58,464 bases of DNA from Paracoccaceae bacterium. GTDB taxonomy: Bacteria > Pseudomonadota > Alphaproteobacteria > Rhodobacterales > Rhodobacteraceae. The translations under genes and the position numbers were made by a program. This document shows, piece by piece, positions 27,050-35,643 of the stretch (the first letter of the stretch is position 1; every line of letters begins with the position of its first letter). The stretch lies in NCBI GenBank assembly GCA_014654775.1, contig JACVZW010000071.1:1-58464 (forward strand). Direction: 5' to 3'. Below the pieces are notes generated by a model. The model did no database searches, was not told where the DNA came from, and saw only the letters and a program-made list of their open reading frames with translations.

Positions 27050-28246
27050 TCAGATGCGGCCCAGCACCAGCACCGCGTTCAACCCGCCAAAGGCAAAGCT
27101 GTTCGACAGGGTCACCGCGACCTCCGCCCGCCGCGCCGCATTCGGCACCACATCCAGATCGCAGTCGGAATCGGCCGTCTCGAACCCGATTGTGGGCGAC
27201 AGGATGCCGTCCTGCAGCGCCAGCAGGCAGGCCAGAACCTCGACCGCCCCCGTCGCCCCCATGACATGGCCGTGCATGGCCTTGGTGGAACTGACTGGCG
27301 GTGGCGCTGCACCGAAAACGGCGCGGATAGCCGCTGCTTCCGTGCGGTCATTCGCCGTGGTCCCGGTGCCATGCGCATTGATGTAGCCAACAGCAGCCGG
27401 AGCGATGCCCGCATCGGCCAAGGCCGCCCGCATTGCCTGCTCCGCCCCGGCTTGGGACGGCGCGACCAGATCGCCTGCATCCGATGTCAAGGCGAAGCCA
27501 AGCACCTCTGCCAAGATCGGCGCGCCACGCGCCAGTGCCGCCGCCCGTTCCTCCAGCACGAAGACCGCCGCACCTTCGCCCTGCACCATGCCGTCCCGCG
27601 TGGCGCTGAACGGGCGGCAGGCGCGTTCGGACATCACGCGCAATCCCTCCCATGCCTTGATGCCCCCAAAGGACAGCATCGCCTCTGCACCGCCCGCCAG
27701 CATCGCCCGCGCTGCACCTGCCCGTATTAGGTGACTGGCAAGGCCGATGGCGTGAGTGCCGCTCGCGCAGGCCGAGGACAGGGCAAAGACCGGTCCACGC
27801 AGTCCATGCGCCATGGACACATGCCCGGCTGCCGCGTTGGGCATCAGCTTCGGCACCGTCAGCGGTGCCACGCGGTTCTTCCCTTCGGCATAGACAGCCC
27901 GATAGGCTGCGTCAGTCGTGGTCAGCCCGCCCCCCGCCGTGCCGATGATCGCCCCGCAGTCATGGCCTTCGCCCACCGCCAGCCCCGATTGCGCCATGGC
28001 CTGCGCCGCCGCAACCAGTGCGAATTGCGCAAAGCGGTCGGTCGCAGCAAGCTGCCCCCGCGTCAGATGCGCGGCCGGGTCCCAGCCCGTGACCGCTGCC
28101 CCGATCCGGACCGTCAGCCGCTCTACATCCGGGATGTCCAAAGGCCCGATCGCACACCGCCCCGCTGCCATGGCAGCTAGCGTTCCCGGCACGTCATGGG
28201 CCAGCGCATTCACCGTGCCAGCGCCGGTGATCACAACGCGCCTCAT
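27050..28246 (-). CDS. beta-ketoacyl-ACP synthase (FabF-like)
   Basis: A 398-residue condensing enzyme of the KAS II type, elongating acyl chains with malonyl-ACP. The catalytic triad is intact: Cys 160 (SSACASGTHA), His 292 (NAHGTGTTAND) and His 327 (MHGHVMGATGA). It overlaps the upstream acyl carrier protein gene as ATGA, and lpxD precedes that gene. This is therefore unlikely to be the housekeeping fabF of the fab cluster; a role in making a special acyl chain, such as the acyl donor for lipid A, is inferred. Confidence 0.9.
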   Translation of the reverse strand: MRRVVITGAGTVNALAHDVPGTLAAMAAGRCAIGPLDIPDVERLTVRIGAAVTGWDPAAHLTRGQLAATDRFAQFALVAAAQAMAQSGLAVGEGHDCGAIIGTAGGGLTTTDAAYRAVYAEGKNRVAPLTVPKLMPNAAAGHVSMAHGLRGPVFALSSACASGTHAIGLASHLIRAGAARAMLAGGAEAMLSFGGIKAWEGLRVMSERACRPFSATRDGMVQGEGAAVFVLEERAAALARGAPILAEVLGFALTSDAGDLVAPSQAGAEQAMRAALADAGIAPAAVGYINAHGTGTTANDRTEAAAIRAVFGAAPPPVSSTKAMHGHVMGATGAVEVLACLLALQDGILSPTIGFETADSDCDLDVVPNAARRAEVAVTLSNSFAFGGLNAVLVLGRI

Positions 28247-28509
28247 GTCACCTTCTGCGCCAGCAGATCCTCAACCGCCGCCACGATGCTGCCGACGGTG
28301 GAAATGTCGAAACGCCCCTCCGCCGGATCATTAGCGTTAAACGGGATGGAGATGTCGAAGGCCTCTTCCATCGCGAAGATCGCCTCCACCATGGCCAGCG
28401 AGTCGACCCCGAGCGAGGCGAGGCTCGCGTCCAGCGTCACATCGGAAGGGTCCAGCACCGCCTTCTCAGCGATGATCGAGATGACCTTGTCCCGCAGCTG
28501 CATGGCCAC
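28243..28509 (-). CDS. acyl carrier protein paralogue
   Basis: An 88-residue acidic carrier protein with the phosphopantetheine Ser at about 37 in GVDSLAMVEA, preceded by a helix (LRDKVISIIAEKAVLD). It diverges from housekeeping AcpP, having an insertion-like segment PFNANDPAEGRF before the last helix. Its stop overlaps the ketosynthase start, and its own start lies three bases after lpxD, so it is probably the dedicated carrier of this operon. Comparable to, but shorter than and not clearly the same as, the AcpXL of rhizobia. Confidence 0.9.
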   Translation of the reverse strand: MAMQLRDKVISIIAEKAVLDPSDVTLDASLASLGVDSLAMVEAIFAMEEAFDISIPFNANDPAEGRFDISTVGSIVAAVEDLLAQKVT

Positions 28510-28512
28510 CCC

Positions 28513-29622
28513 CTACGCGCCCTCTCCCCCGGCATCGTCGGGCCGGGGCGCAAGGACAATCCGCTCCATCTCGGCGACGCGCGCCGCAAGCCGGGGCAAC
28601 CGGCGCAAGGCCTTCTGCATCTCGACATGCGTCTCCATCTTCACCGCCGGATAGCCAAGCAGCACCCGTCCGCCGGGCGCATTTGTGAAAATCTTCGTCG
28701 CGCCCCCAGCGATCACGTCATTGCCGACGAAGATGTTGTCATTCACCCCGCACTGTCCGCCCATCACAACCCGGTCCCCGATCCGCGCCGATCCGGCGAT
28801 ACCAACCTGCCCACAGAGCAGGCAATCCCTGCCGACCTGCACGTTGTGCCCGATATGGACAAGATTATCGAGCTTGGTTCCCGACCCGATCACCGTGTCC
28901 CGGATCGTGCCCCGGTCGATGCAGACATTTGCGCCCAGTTCCACATCATCGCCCAGCGTAACCGCCCCCAGTGAATGGATGCGAGTCCAGCTCTGCGCCC
29001 GGATTTCCGTTCGTTCTCCGAGGGTTTCGCGAATCTCCTCAACCCCCGATTTCTCGGGTGTCACGAAGGAGAAGCCATCCGCCCCCACGACCGCGCCCGG
29101 TTGGCAGATGAAACGATCCCCGATCGTCACCCGCGCCCCGATCCTCGCACCTTGCAGGATCAGCGCATCCACCCCGATCCGCGCCCCTTCCGCGATGGAG
29201 ACATGCGAGGCAATCCGCGCCCGCGCACCGATCACCACGCCCGCGCCGATGGTCACGAAGGGTCCGATGGCCGCCCCCTCCCCGATCTCGGCCAAGGGAT
29301 CGATCACGGACAGCGGATGCACGCCCGGCGCGATCATCGGACCCGGGTCCATCAGCACCGAAAGCCCCGCCATGGCCAGCCGCCCCCGTGGCGCGAAAAT
29401 CGCGGCCTTCAGGCCCAGCCCCTGCCAATCCGCCCCGGGCCACAGAAGGGCCGCCTGCGCCTTTCCCAAGGCGATGCCGGGCGCATATTTCGGGTCCATC
29501 GCCAAGGCCAAAGCCTCGGGCCCGGCCATCTGCGGCTCTGACGCGCACTCGACCGTCAGGTCAAGGTCGCCCGCCGCCTCTGCCCCCAGCGCGGTGGCGA
29601 TGTCGCGGATCGTATGGGCCAT
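28513..29622 (-). CDS. lpxD: UDP-3-O-acylglucosamine N-acyltransferase (LpxD family)
   Basis: Third enzyme family of lipid A synthesis: transfers a 3-hydroxyacyl chain from ACP to the amino group of UDP-3-O-acyl-glucosamine. The 369-residue protein has the N-terminal uridine-binding domain (about 1-100) and a left-handed beta helix of hexapeptide repeats (about 105-320, e.g. IGPFVTIGAGVVIG), with the catalytic-type His in NLVHIGHNVQVG and a C-terminal helix. It is not in the usual bamA-lpxD-fabZ-lpxA cluster as seen here; a second LpxD elsewhere is likely but unproven. First gene of the lpxD-ACP-KAS operon. Confidence 0.9.
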   Translation of the reverse strand: MAHTIRDIATALGAEAAGDLDLTVECASEPQMAGPEALALAMDPKYAPGIALGKAQAALLWPGADWQGLGLKAAIFAPRGRLAMAGLSVLMDPGPMIAPGVHPLSVIDPLAEIGEGAAIGPFVTIGAGVVIGARARIASHVSIAEGARIGVDALILQGARIGARVTIGDRFICQPGAVVGADGFSFVTPEKSGVEEIRETLGERTEIRAQSWTRIHSLGAVTLGDDVELGANVCIDRGTIRDTVIGSGTKLDNLVHIGHNVQVGRDCLLCGQVGIAGSARIGDRVVMGGQCGVNDNIFVGNDVIAGGATKIFTNAPGGRVLLGYPAVKMETHVEMQKALRRLPRLAARVAEMERIVLAPRPDDAGGEGA

Positions 29623-29658
29623 GGTCAGGGTCTCCAGTCGGGCGGCATGCCCAAGGGA

Positions 29659-31272
29659 TTACCCCTGAACGTCGCCCAAAGCCACCCCGGCCTCGGACAG
29701 CGCCTCGAATAGTCGCGCATCGCGACCATAGATGTCGCGCCGATAGGTCATCTCGCCCTTTGCCGTCGGCCAAGCGGTGAAATAGACCAGATGCACGGGC
29801 AGCTTTTCGTCAAAGCGGACCACCGTCTCGCGGTCGCTGTCCAGATGTTCGTGGAACAGGGCCTTGGGATCCGCGCTTTGTGCCGCAAGCAGCGCATAGG
29901 CAAAGTCGAAGGGATCACCCAGACGGATACAGCCATGGCTGTAGGCGCGGACCTCATGATCGAACAGATCCTTCGCGGGCGTGTCGTGCAGATAGATGTT
30001 GTAGGGATTGGGGAACATGAACTTCACCTTCCCCAGCGCATTGCCGTCCGACGGCGGCTGGCGCAGACCAAAGGGAAAGCTTCGCGCCGAATAAGAGGCA
30101 AAGTTCACCGCTCCCCGAGGCACCACGCGCCCGTTCCGGTCAATCACCTGCAGATGGCTGACGGCATTCGGGTTGCGCTGCAAAAGCGGAAGATATTCCT
30201 TCACGATGATCGATCGCGGCACCCCCCAAGACGGGTTGATGACCATGTGATCCATTTCGTCCGAAAACTCGGGGCTGCGCTGATCGGGGACGTTCTTCCC
30301 GATCACTGATCGGGTCTGAAAGGTCACCTTGCCATGATCGACGATCTTGGCGCTGAAATCCGGCAGGTTCACCCAGATGTGGCGCGCGCCGCGTTCCACA
30401 TCATGCATCCAGCGCAGACGCTCCATCGCAACAACGATGGATTTCACCCGCTCTTCCGGTGCCACATTCATCTCGGCCAGCGTGGCCTCGTCAGCCTCGC
30501 CATCTGCGGTCAGGCCATGATCCATCTGGAACCGCTGCACCGCTGCTTGGACGTCGCGGTCATACTCGGCCGTCACGGAATGCCGAAGATAGCCCATCGC
30601 CACCAGCCGGTCGCGCAGCCGCACCACCGCCGCGCCTTCGGCACCGGAGGCCAGCGGCACCAGATCCAGCGCCGGGCCCCATCCACCACGCGCAATTTGC
30701 GCCTCGATCTGCAGCTTTTCCTTCATCAGACGGGCATATTCCGGGGCATCCGGCGGCAGCTCTCGTAGCAACTGCTGCGGATTGCCCGCTTCAACCAAAG
30801 CCAGCAGTGACAAAGGGTCGAGACGCGTCACCGTCCGGTGGATGCCCGCATCCGCTTCTTCGGGGTCCAGCACCCCCGTCGCCACATCCGAGGCATAGGT
30901 CAGGAAGGCGCGCGTCATGCGCACCTCCAGCCGCCCTCGATCGCCTTCGGTCACAGCGGCGGCAAAGGCCTCCCGTAGCGCCGCCGCATCATAGCGTTCA
31001 ATCGGCAGTCCATGCGCCGCCGCGCCATCCAGCGCAGCGAACAGCGCGGCGCGACGTTCAGCATCCTGCGCCCCGGTCCACAGCGTACGGTAGGCGCGCC
31101 CCGCATAGAAGGATGCAAGCGCCTCATCCTCGGCCAGCGCGACGGCGACAGCCTGCGCAAAGGGCGGCGCCGCTTCGCGCGCTGCGACAGGCGACAGGCA
31201 CAGGCCAAAGGAAAGCACCATCGCGGCCCCGACCGTGCGGCCGCGCGTCCAACCCAAGCCGTCACCACGCAT
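29659..31272 (-). CDS. L,D-transpeptidase (YcbB/LdtD-like, YkuD domain)
   Basis: A periplasmic 537-residue enzyme forming 3-3 crosslinks in peptidoglycan or attaching lipoproteins. After a signal peptide (VGAAMVLSFGLCLSPVAA) comes a helical N-terminal region, a PG_binding_1 domain (about 225-290; AAVVRLRDRLVAMGYLR and AAVQRFQMDHGLTADG) and the YkuD domain with catalytic Cys in YSHGCIRLGDP. ATG 31272 was chosen because GAGG stands eight bases before it and it places the signal peptide at the start; frames to 31404 add unlikely residues. Divergent from the DUF882 peptidase gene. Confidence 0.9.
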   Translation of the reverse strand: MRGDGLGWTRGRTVGAAMVLSFGLCLSPVAAREAAPPFAQAVAVALAEDEALASFYAGRAYRTLWTGAQDAERRAALFAALDGAAAHGLPIERYDAAALREAFAAAVTEGDRGRLEVRMTRAFLTYASDVATGVLDPEEADAGIHRTVTRLDPLSLLALVEAGNPQQLLRELPPDAPEYARLMKEKLQIEAQIARGGWGPALDLVPLASGAEGAAVVRLRDRLVAMGYLRHSVTAEYDRDVQAAVQRFQMDHGLTADGEADEATLAEMNVAPEERVKSIVVAMERLRWMHDVERGARHIWVNLPDFSAKIVDHGKVTFQTRSVIGKNVPDQRSPEFSDEMDHMVINPSWGVPRSIIVKEYLPLLQRNPNAVSHLQVIDRNGRVVPRGAVNFASYSARSFPFGLRQPPSDGNALGKVKFMFPNPYNIYLHDTPAKDLFDHEVRAYSHGCIRLGDPFDFAYALLAAQSADPKALFHEHLDSDRETVVRFDEKLPVHLVYFTAWPTAKGEMTYRRDIYGRDARLFEALSEAGVALGDVQG

Positions 31273-31598
31273 CACGTACCTCGAAATCCGTCTAAATCCT
31301 TGTTGTCCGGCAATTTGTGCGATTCGAACCGGGGAGTCCATGAAGTTCCGCCACGAAGGCAGGGCGATGTCGCATCCAAGGCCGGAATCCGGCCGGACCG
31401 TCACTTTCGGGGGACTCCGCCGCCCCGCTGCAGCCGTTCAGCAAAAATTTGCCGATTGGCCGTTTGATGGGCGCGAGGCCCCATTCCGCGCTTGGGGGAC
31501 GAATCGACCTGTGCCATAACTGCTGGGCGCTTGGGGGATAAGTGGCACGAAAGCTGCTGTGAAAAGGCGGCGACGACTTACCGGGGACAGACGTCAGA
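31273..31598. other. 326-base regulatory gap with an imperfect direct repeat
   Basis: This divergent promoter region for two cell-wall genes contains a near-palindrome GCAAA-AA-TTTGC at 31441-31452 and CGCTTGGGGGA twice, at 31489 and 31528 (39 bases apart), with a related CTGCTG-ending half in each copy. No frame looks coding. Confidence 0.4.
31489..31560. repeat. 39-base imperfect direct repeat
   Basis: CGCTTGGGGGA at 31489-31499 and again at 31528-31538; each copy is followed by GTG-rich sequence ending in a CTGCTG element. Confidence 0.45.
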
Positions 31599-32168
31599 AT
31601 GACAAATTCGAACGGACTTGGGGTCACGCGGCGTGGATTGCTGGGTGTCTTTGCAGCCACAGTGGTGGCTGCGGCACCGACCTATTCCAACGCTTTCGGA
31701 CTGCTGCGGGGCGCAGGCGATATTCGCCGTATTCGCATGTATTCCGGCCGCACGGGCGAAAGCATCGACACGATCTACTGGATCGAGGGCGAATACATCC
31801 CGGAAGTCCTGAAGGAAATCAACCACTTCATGCGCGACTGGCGGTCCAATGACCGCACCCAGATGGACGCGCGCACGATTGACATCATGGCCGCTGCACA
31901 TGGCCTGATGGACGTGACAGAGCCTTACATGCTCCTCTCCGGCTACCGCAGCCCTGCGACCAATGCGATGTTGCGGTCGAAATCGCGCGGTGTCGCGCGC
32001 AACTCGCTGCACATGAAGGGTCAGGCCGCCGACCTACGGCTGAAGTCCCGCTCGGTCAGCCAGATGGCCCGCGCAGCCGAAGCCTGCGCTTCCGGCGGTG
32101 TTGGCCGGTATTCCCGGTCGAACTTCGTCCATATGGACTGTGGCCCCGTCCGCCACTGGGGCGGCTGA
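31599..32168 (+). CDS. DUF882/YcbK-like M15-type peptidase
   Basis: A 189-residue exported protein predicted to be a zinc murein endopeptidase or carboxypeptidase of the M15/YcbK (MepK) group. The N-terminus has a twin-arginine signal (VTRRGLLGVF), so it is exported folded. Zinc-ligand motifs are visible: SLHMKGQAADLRL and later SNFVHMDCGP; substrate-binding segment LLSGYRSPATNAML. YcbK-type enzymes cleave 3-3 crosslinks made by L,D-transpeptidases, and this gene is divergent from one, which supports a paired role in wall remodelling. Confidence 0.88.
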   Translation: MTNSNGLGVTRRGLLGVFAATVVAAAPTYSNAFGLLRGAGDIRRIRMYSGRTGESIDTIYWIEGEYIPEVLKEINHFMRDWRSNDRTQMDARTIDIMAAAHGLMDVTEPYMLLSGYRSPATNAMLRSKSRGVARNSLHMKGQAADLRLKSRSVSQMARAAEACASGGVGRYSRSNFVHMDCGPVRHWGG

Positions 32169-32227
32169 CAGCCGTCCTCGACGATCCGTCGTCAGAAGGA
32201 TTACTGGACGCAGAATAGTCGCAAGGC

Positions 32228-32965
32228 TTACGCCTCGCTTTCCTCCGCGTCGATCTCGCGTCCGCGATAGCCCATAGCCACCACGAATTTCTCCGAACTG
32301 TCAGACCGGCTTGCCGGCGGTTTCACATTGGCGACCTTGCGGAAATTGCGCTTCAAGGTCGTCTGCATCTCGTTCTCCGCGCCACCGGCCAGAACCTTGG
32401 CGACGAAGGTGCCCCCGTCTTCAAGCACGTCGAAGGCGAAGGCCAGCGCCGCCTCAACCAAGGCCACAATGCGCAAATGGTCCGTCGCTTTGTGGCCCGA
32501 TGCCGCCGCTGCCATATCGCTCATCACCACATCGGCGCGGCCGCCCAGCCAGCCCTTGACCTTCTCGTCCGCATCATCGGCAAGGAAGTCGAGTTGGTGG
32601 ATCTCCGCCCCAGGAATCGGCTCCACCTCCTGCAGGTCCACACCCAGCACGGTGCCCACGGGCTTTTTCGGGTTCTGCCCCAGCGCATTCACCCGTACCA
32701 CCGCGACTTGGCACCATCCCCCCGGGGCGCAGCCAAGGTCAACGACCCGCGCGCCCGGCTTGAGGAAACCGTATTTGTCGTCCAACTCGATGATCTTAAA
32801 GGCCGCGCGCCCGCGATAGCCTTCCTTCTTTGCCCGCTGGACGTAAGGATCGTTCAACTGCCGCTCCAGCCACAGCGTCGAAGACAGCTTCCGCCCCTTT
32901 GCCGTCTTGACCCGGACGCGCAATTCGCGCTGCCCGCGCCCGGATGTATTCTTGCCTGTCGTCAT
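32228..32965 (-). CDS. rlmE: 23S rRNA (uridine-2'-O)-methyltransferase RlmE
   Basis: FtsJ/RrmJ-type methyltransferase that 2'-O-methylates U2552 in 23S rRNA in the assembling 50S subunit. Of the 245 residues the SAM motif is [15 protein letters not shown], with the catalytic K-D-K-E tetrad in [22 protein letters not shown] and FVAKVLAGG. The basic N-terminal stretch ([14 protein letters not shown]) is usual for the group. ATG 32965 overlaps the stop of the ppx/gppA gene (ATGA), so both are co-translated. Confidence 0.95.
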   Translation of the reverse strand: MTTGKNTSGRGQRELRVRVKTAKGRKLSSTLWLERQLNDPYVQRAKKEGYRGRAAFKIIELDDKYGFLKPGARVVDLGCAPGGWCQVAVVRVNALGQNPKKPVGTVLGVDLQEVEPIPGAEIHQLDFLADDADEKVKGWLGGRADVVMSDMAAAASGHKATDHLRIVALVEAALAFAFDVLEDGGTFVAKVLAGGAENEMQTTLKRNFRKVANVKPPASRSDSSEKFVVAMGYRGREIDAEESEA

Positions 32966-34101
32966 GCGTAGGGCCCGTCCTCCAGAACGCCATCGGCGCT
33001 CATCTGCGCGTAAAGCAACCCCTCGCGCAGGCCACGATCGGCCACCGAAAGGCGATCCGTCGGCCATATCCGCATCAGCGCCTGAAGGATAGCCGCCCCC
33101 GACATGATCAGCGCATGGCGGTCGCGCCCGATCCGCGGATCGGTCCGTCGCCCCTCAGGGCCAAGCTGCAGGTATTCGCGGATCACCAGATCGATCTGAT
33201 CCGAGGTCATCTGCAATCCGTCCACCTTGGTGCGGTCATAGCGGCGCAAGTTCAGATAGCTGGCTGCGACCGTGGTCACGGTGCCGCTCGTCCCGATGAT
33301 CTGGAACCCGTCGCGCGCCTGCTGCGCATTATAGGGCGAGAAACTCGCCAGATTCTCCTCGAAGAACCAACTCATCAGCGCGAAGCGGGCCGCGTCATCC
33401 TCCACATCCCCGAACTGATCCTTCAACGTCGCCACCCCGAGGGGGACAGAGATCCAGTCGACCACGCGCGCGGCCTTTTCCCCTTGCGGCTGAAACCCGC
33501 GATGCAGCCCCATGATCGACCGCGCCCGCTCTTCCTGCGGGACGGCAGACAGGTCGATCCAGACCAGTTCCGTCGATCCCCCGCCGATATCCACCACCAA
33601 AAGCTGCTCCGTCCGCGGGCTTACCAGCGGCGCGCAGGAAATGACGGCCAGCCGTGCCTCCTCTTCCGGGGCGATGATCTCAAGGCCCAGACCCGTTTCG
33701 CGCCGCACCTGACGGATGAACTCCTTGGCATTCCGCGCGCGGCGGCAGGCCTCGGTCGCGACAAGGCGCATCCGCTTGACCCCGTGCTTTTCGATCTTCT
33801 TCTGGCAAATGCGAAGGGCCTGAACCGTGCGCCCCATTGAGGCACGCGACAGCCTGCCCGAGGCTTCAAGCCCCACGCCCAATTGAACAGTCTTGGAAAA
33901 ACTGTCCACGACCTGAAATTGACTGCCCTTCGGTTGGGCAATCAACATCCGGCAACTGTTCGTGCCAAGGTCGAGCGCCGCATAAAGCGTGCCCGCCCCC
34001 GGCGGAAAGGAGGCCGACGGTTCGACCGCAAGCGACACGCCCTCGGGCGCAGCCATACGCTGCGGGATCGCGTCCGCCCCCCGGGGACGCTCGGGCGCCA
34101 T
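32962..34101 (-). CDS. Ppx/GppA family exopolyphosphatase
   Basis: Hydrolyses inorganic polyphosphate and/or pppGpp; the two activities cannot be separated by eye. The 379-residue protein has the ASKHA phosphate motifs [11 protein letters not shown] and [14 protein letters not shown], an adenosine-side motif [11 protein letters not shown] and the C-terminal [16 protein letters not shown] 34101 ([10 protein letters not shown]) was chosen; the ORF extends upstream to 34362 but that part is not family-like. Upstream of and coupled to rlmE, a common alphaproteobacterial pair. Confidence 0.9.
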   Translation of the reverse strand: MAPERPRGADAIPQRMAAPEGVSLAVEPSASFPPGAGTLYAALDLGTNSCRMLIAQPKGSQFQVVDSFSKTVQLGVGLEASGRLSRASMGRTVQALRICQKKIEKHGVKRMRLVATEACRRARNAKEFIRQVRRETGLGLEIIAPEEEARLAVISCAPLVSPRTEQLLVVDIGGGSTELVWIDLSAVPQEERARSIMGLHRGFQPQGEKAARVVDWISVPLGVATLKDQFGDVEDDAARFALMSWFFEENLASFSPYNAQQARDGFQIIGTSGTVTTVAASYLNLRRYDRTKVDGLQMTSDQIDLVIREYLQLGPEGRRTDPRIGRDRHALIMSGAAILQALMRIWPTDRLSVADRGLREGLLYAQMSADGVLEDGPYA

Positions 34102-34379
34102 TACCGCCCTCCATCTGTGGTTGCCCCAATCGTAGCGCCCTTTTCCCGCCCAAGGCAAGCATCCACCTGCGCCCTGCCAGGGTCTTTCGATATGGCTCAT
34201 GAAAAGGTTGAAGCTTTTTCCATAAGACTTCGCTTGCACCCCGTCGCGCGGCGGCCCGTTTTGCGCTACCTCTCGGCGCGCAAGTCGCGGGGTCGCCTTC
34301 CGCGCGCACCATGTCGAAAACCGACATCGGCTGTCGGGGATCGGCGCTATCAACAGGGTCAAGGCAACGCGAGGGAATC

Positions 34380-34682
34380 ATGGCCGAAGTCACCATCGTC
34401 TACTGGCGCGACATCCCTGCGCAGGTGATCGTCGGCAAGGGTCGCCGCGGCTCCAAGGTGCAACTCACCGAACGGTTCGAACAGGCCATTGACCGCTGCG
34501 CCATGAAGGTTGGCGCGCGCGATACCGACAGCTACCTCGCCGAATGGCGGAAAGCGCCCCCCTACGAAGTCGACGGCGATCAGGACGAGGTCGCCAAGTC
34601 CGAGGCCGCGCGTCTCGAAGCCGAATACGACACCGCGCGCCTCAAGGCGCTGATCGACGCCGAGGGCTGGGCGAAAGCCTGA
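34380..34682 (+). CDS. small 'virulence factor' family protein (PF13769-like)
   Basis: A 100-residue protein beginning MAEVTIVYWRDIPAQVIVGK, matching the short family labelled virulence factor. It carries a conserved-looking Lys/Arg-rich turn (GKGRRGSKVQLTERFEQAID) and a charged C-terminal helix (ARLEAEYDTARLKALIDAEG). No enzymatic motif. It starts an operon with two one-carbon enzymes (methylenetetrahydrofolate reductase-like and methyltetrahydrofolate methyltransferase), so a role in corrinoid-linked methyl transfer is inferred rather than virulence. Confidence 0.75.
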   Translation: MAEVTIVYWRDIPAQVIVGKGRRGSKVQLTERFEQAIDRCAMKVGARDTDSYLAEWRKAPPYEVDGDQDEVAKSEAARLEAEYDTARLKALIDAEGWAKA

Positions 34683-34708
34683 GTCCGATGACCCTGAGGG
34701 AGAGCCTT

Positions 34709-35629
34709 ATGGCCCTGTTCAACTTCCGCCGCGAAGCCACCGCCCCCGCAAGCACCGCCCCCTCCGATATGGAAGCCTTCCTGAAAGGCTTCTCCATCGA
34801 GGTGATGCCGCGTACGGCGGAAAAGGTGGAAAGCTTCCGCGACATCCTTCCCGCAGGCACACGGGTCTACATCGCCCATATCGACGGCACCCCGATCGAG
34901 GACATGGTCGCGACCGCAAAGCGGCTGAATGCCGAAGGCTATCCGGTGATGCCGCACTTCCCGGCGCGCATCATCAAGGATAAAGCCACGCTGATCGACT
35001 GGGTCGCCCGCTACAAGGGCGAGGCCGATGTGAAGCAGGGCCTCATCCTTGCGGGCGGTGTGCCGCAGCCTGTGGGCGACTTCCACACCTCCATGCAACT
35101 GCTGGAATCCGGGGCCTTCGACGGCTTCGAACGGCTGCATGTGGCCGGTCACCCCGAAGGCAACAAGGACATCGATCCCGACGGATCGGACAAGATGGTG
35201 ATGGAGGCCGCGCGCTGGAAATCCGCCTTCGCCGAACGCACCGATGCGAAAATGGCGATGGCAACCCAGTTCTGCTTCGAAGCGGACCCCGTGATCGCTT
35301 GGGTTGATCGTCTGCAGGCCGAAGGGATCAAGCTTCCTGTCCATATCGGCGTCGCCGGGCCTGCAAAGCTTCAGACCCTGATCAAGTTCGCCATCGCCTG
35401 CGGCGTCGGCCCCTCCCTGCGCGTGCTGCAAAAGCGCGCGATGGATGTGACCAAGCTTCTTCTGCCCTACGAACCCACTGAGTTCGTCGGCGCATTGGCG
35501 GCGCACAAGGCGAAGAACCCCAATTTCGGGATCGAATCCGTCCACTTCTTCCCCCTTGGCGGCATCAAGACCAATGCCACCTGGACCACCGAAAACGGCG
35601 GCGCCTCTGGCCGCCCCGCAAACGCCTGA
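34709..35629 (+). CDS. methylenetetrahydrofolate reductase family protein
   Basis: A 306-residue TIM-barrel protein of the MTHFR family, expected to interconvert 5,10-methylene- and 5-methyl-THF using flavin. Features: SIEVMPRTAEKVESF near the N-terminus, then AGTRVYIAHIDGTPIEDM, HVAGHPEGNKDID and MATQFCFEADPVIAWVDRL, the flavin/folate region. It lacks close similarity to housekeeping MetF in length and details, fitting a catabolic methyl-THF branch. ATG 34709 is preceded by GGGAG; ATG 34688 is possible. Middle gene of the three-gene operon. Confidence 0.82.
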   Translation: MALFNFRREATAPASTAPSDMEAFLKGFSIEVMPRTAEKVESFRDILPAGTRVYIAHIDGTPIEDMVATAKRLNAEGYPVMPHFPARIIKDKATLIDWVARYKGEADVKQGLILAGGVPQPVGDFHTSMQLLESGAFDGFERLHVAGHPEGNKDIDPDGSDKMVMEAARWKSAFAERTDAKMAMATQFCFEADPVIAWVDRLQAEGIKLPVHIGVAGPAKLQTLIKFAIACGVGPSLRVLQKRAMDVTKLLLPYEPTEFVGALAAHKAKNPNFGIESVHFFPLGGIKTNATWTTENGGASGRPANA

Positions 35630-35643
35630 GAAAAGGTTCAACG

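Noticed and set aside
31312-31345. GGTTCGAATC-like T-loop on the minus strand near the L,D-transpeptidase start
   Set aside because: The flanking bases cannot form a T stem, and no acceptor or anticodon arm is present, so it is not a tRNA or tRNA remnant.
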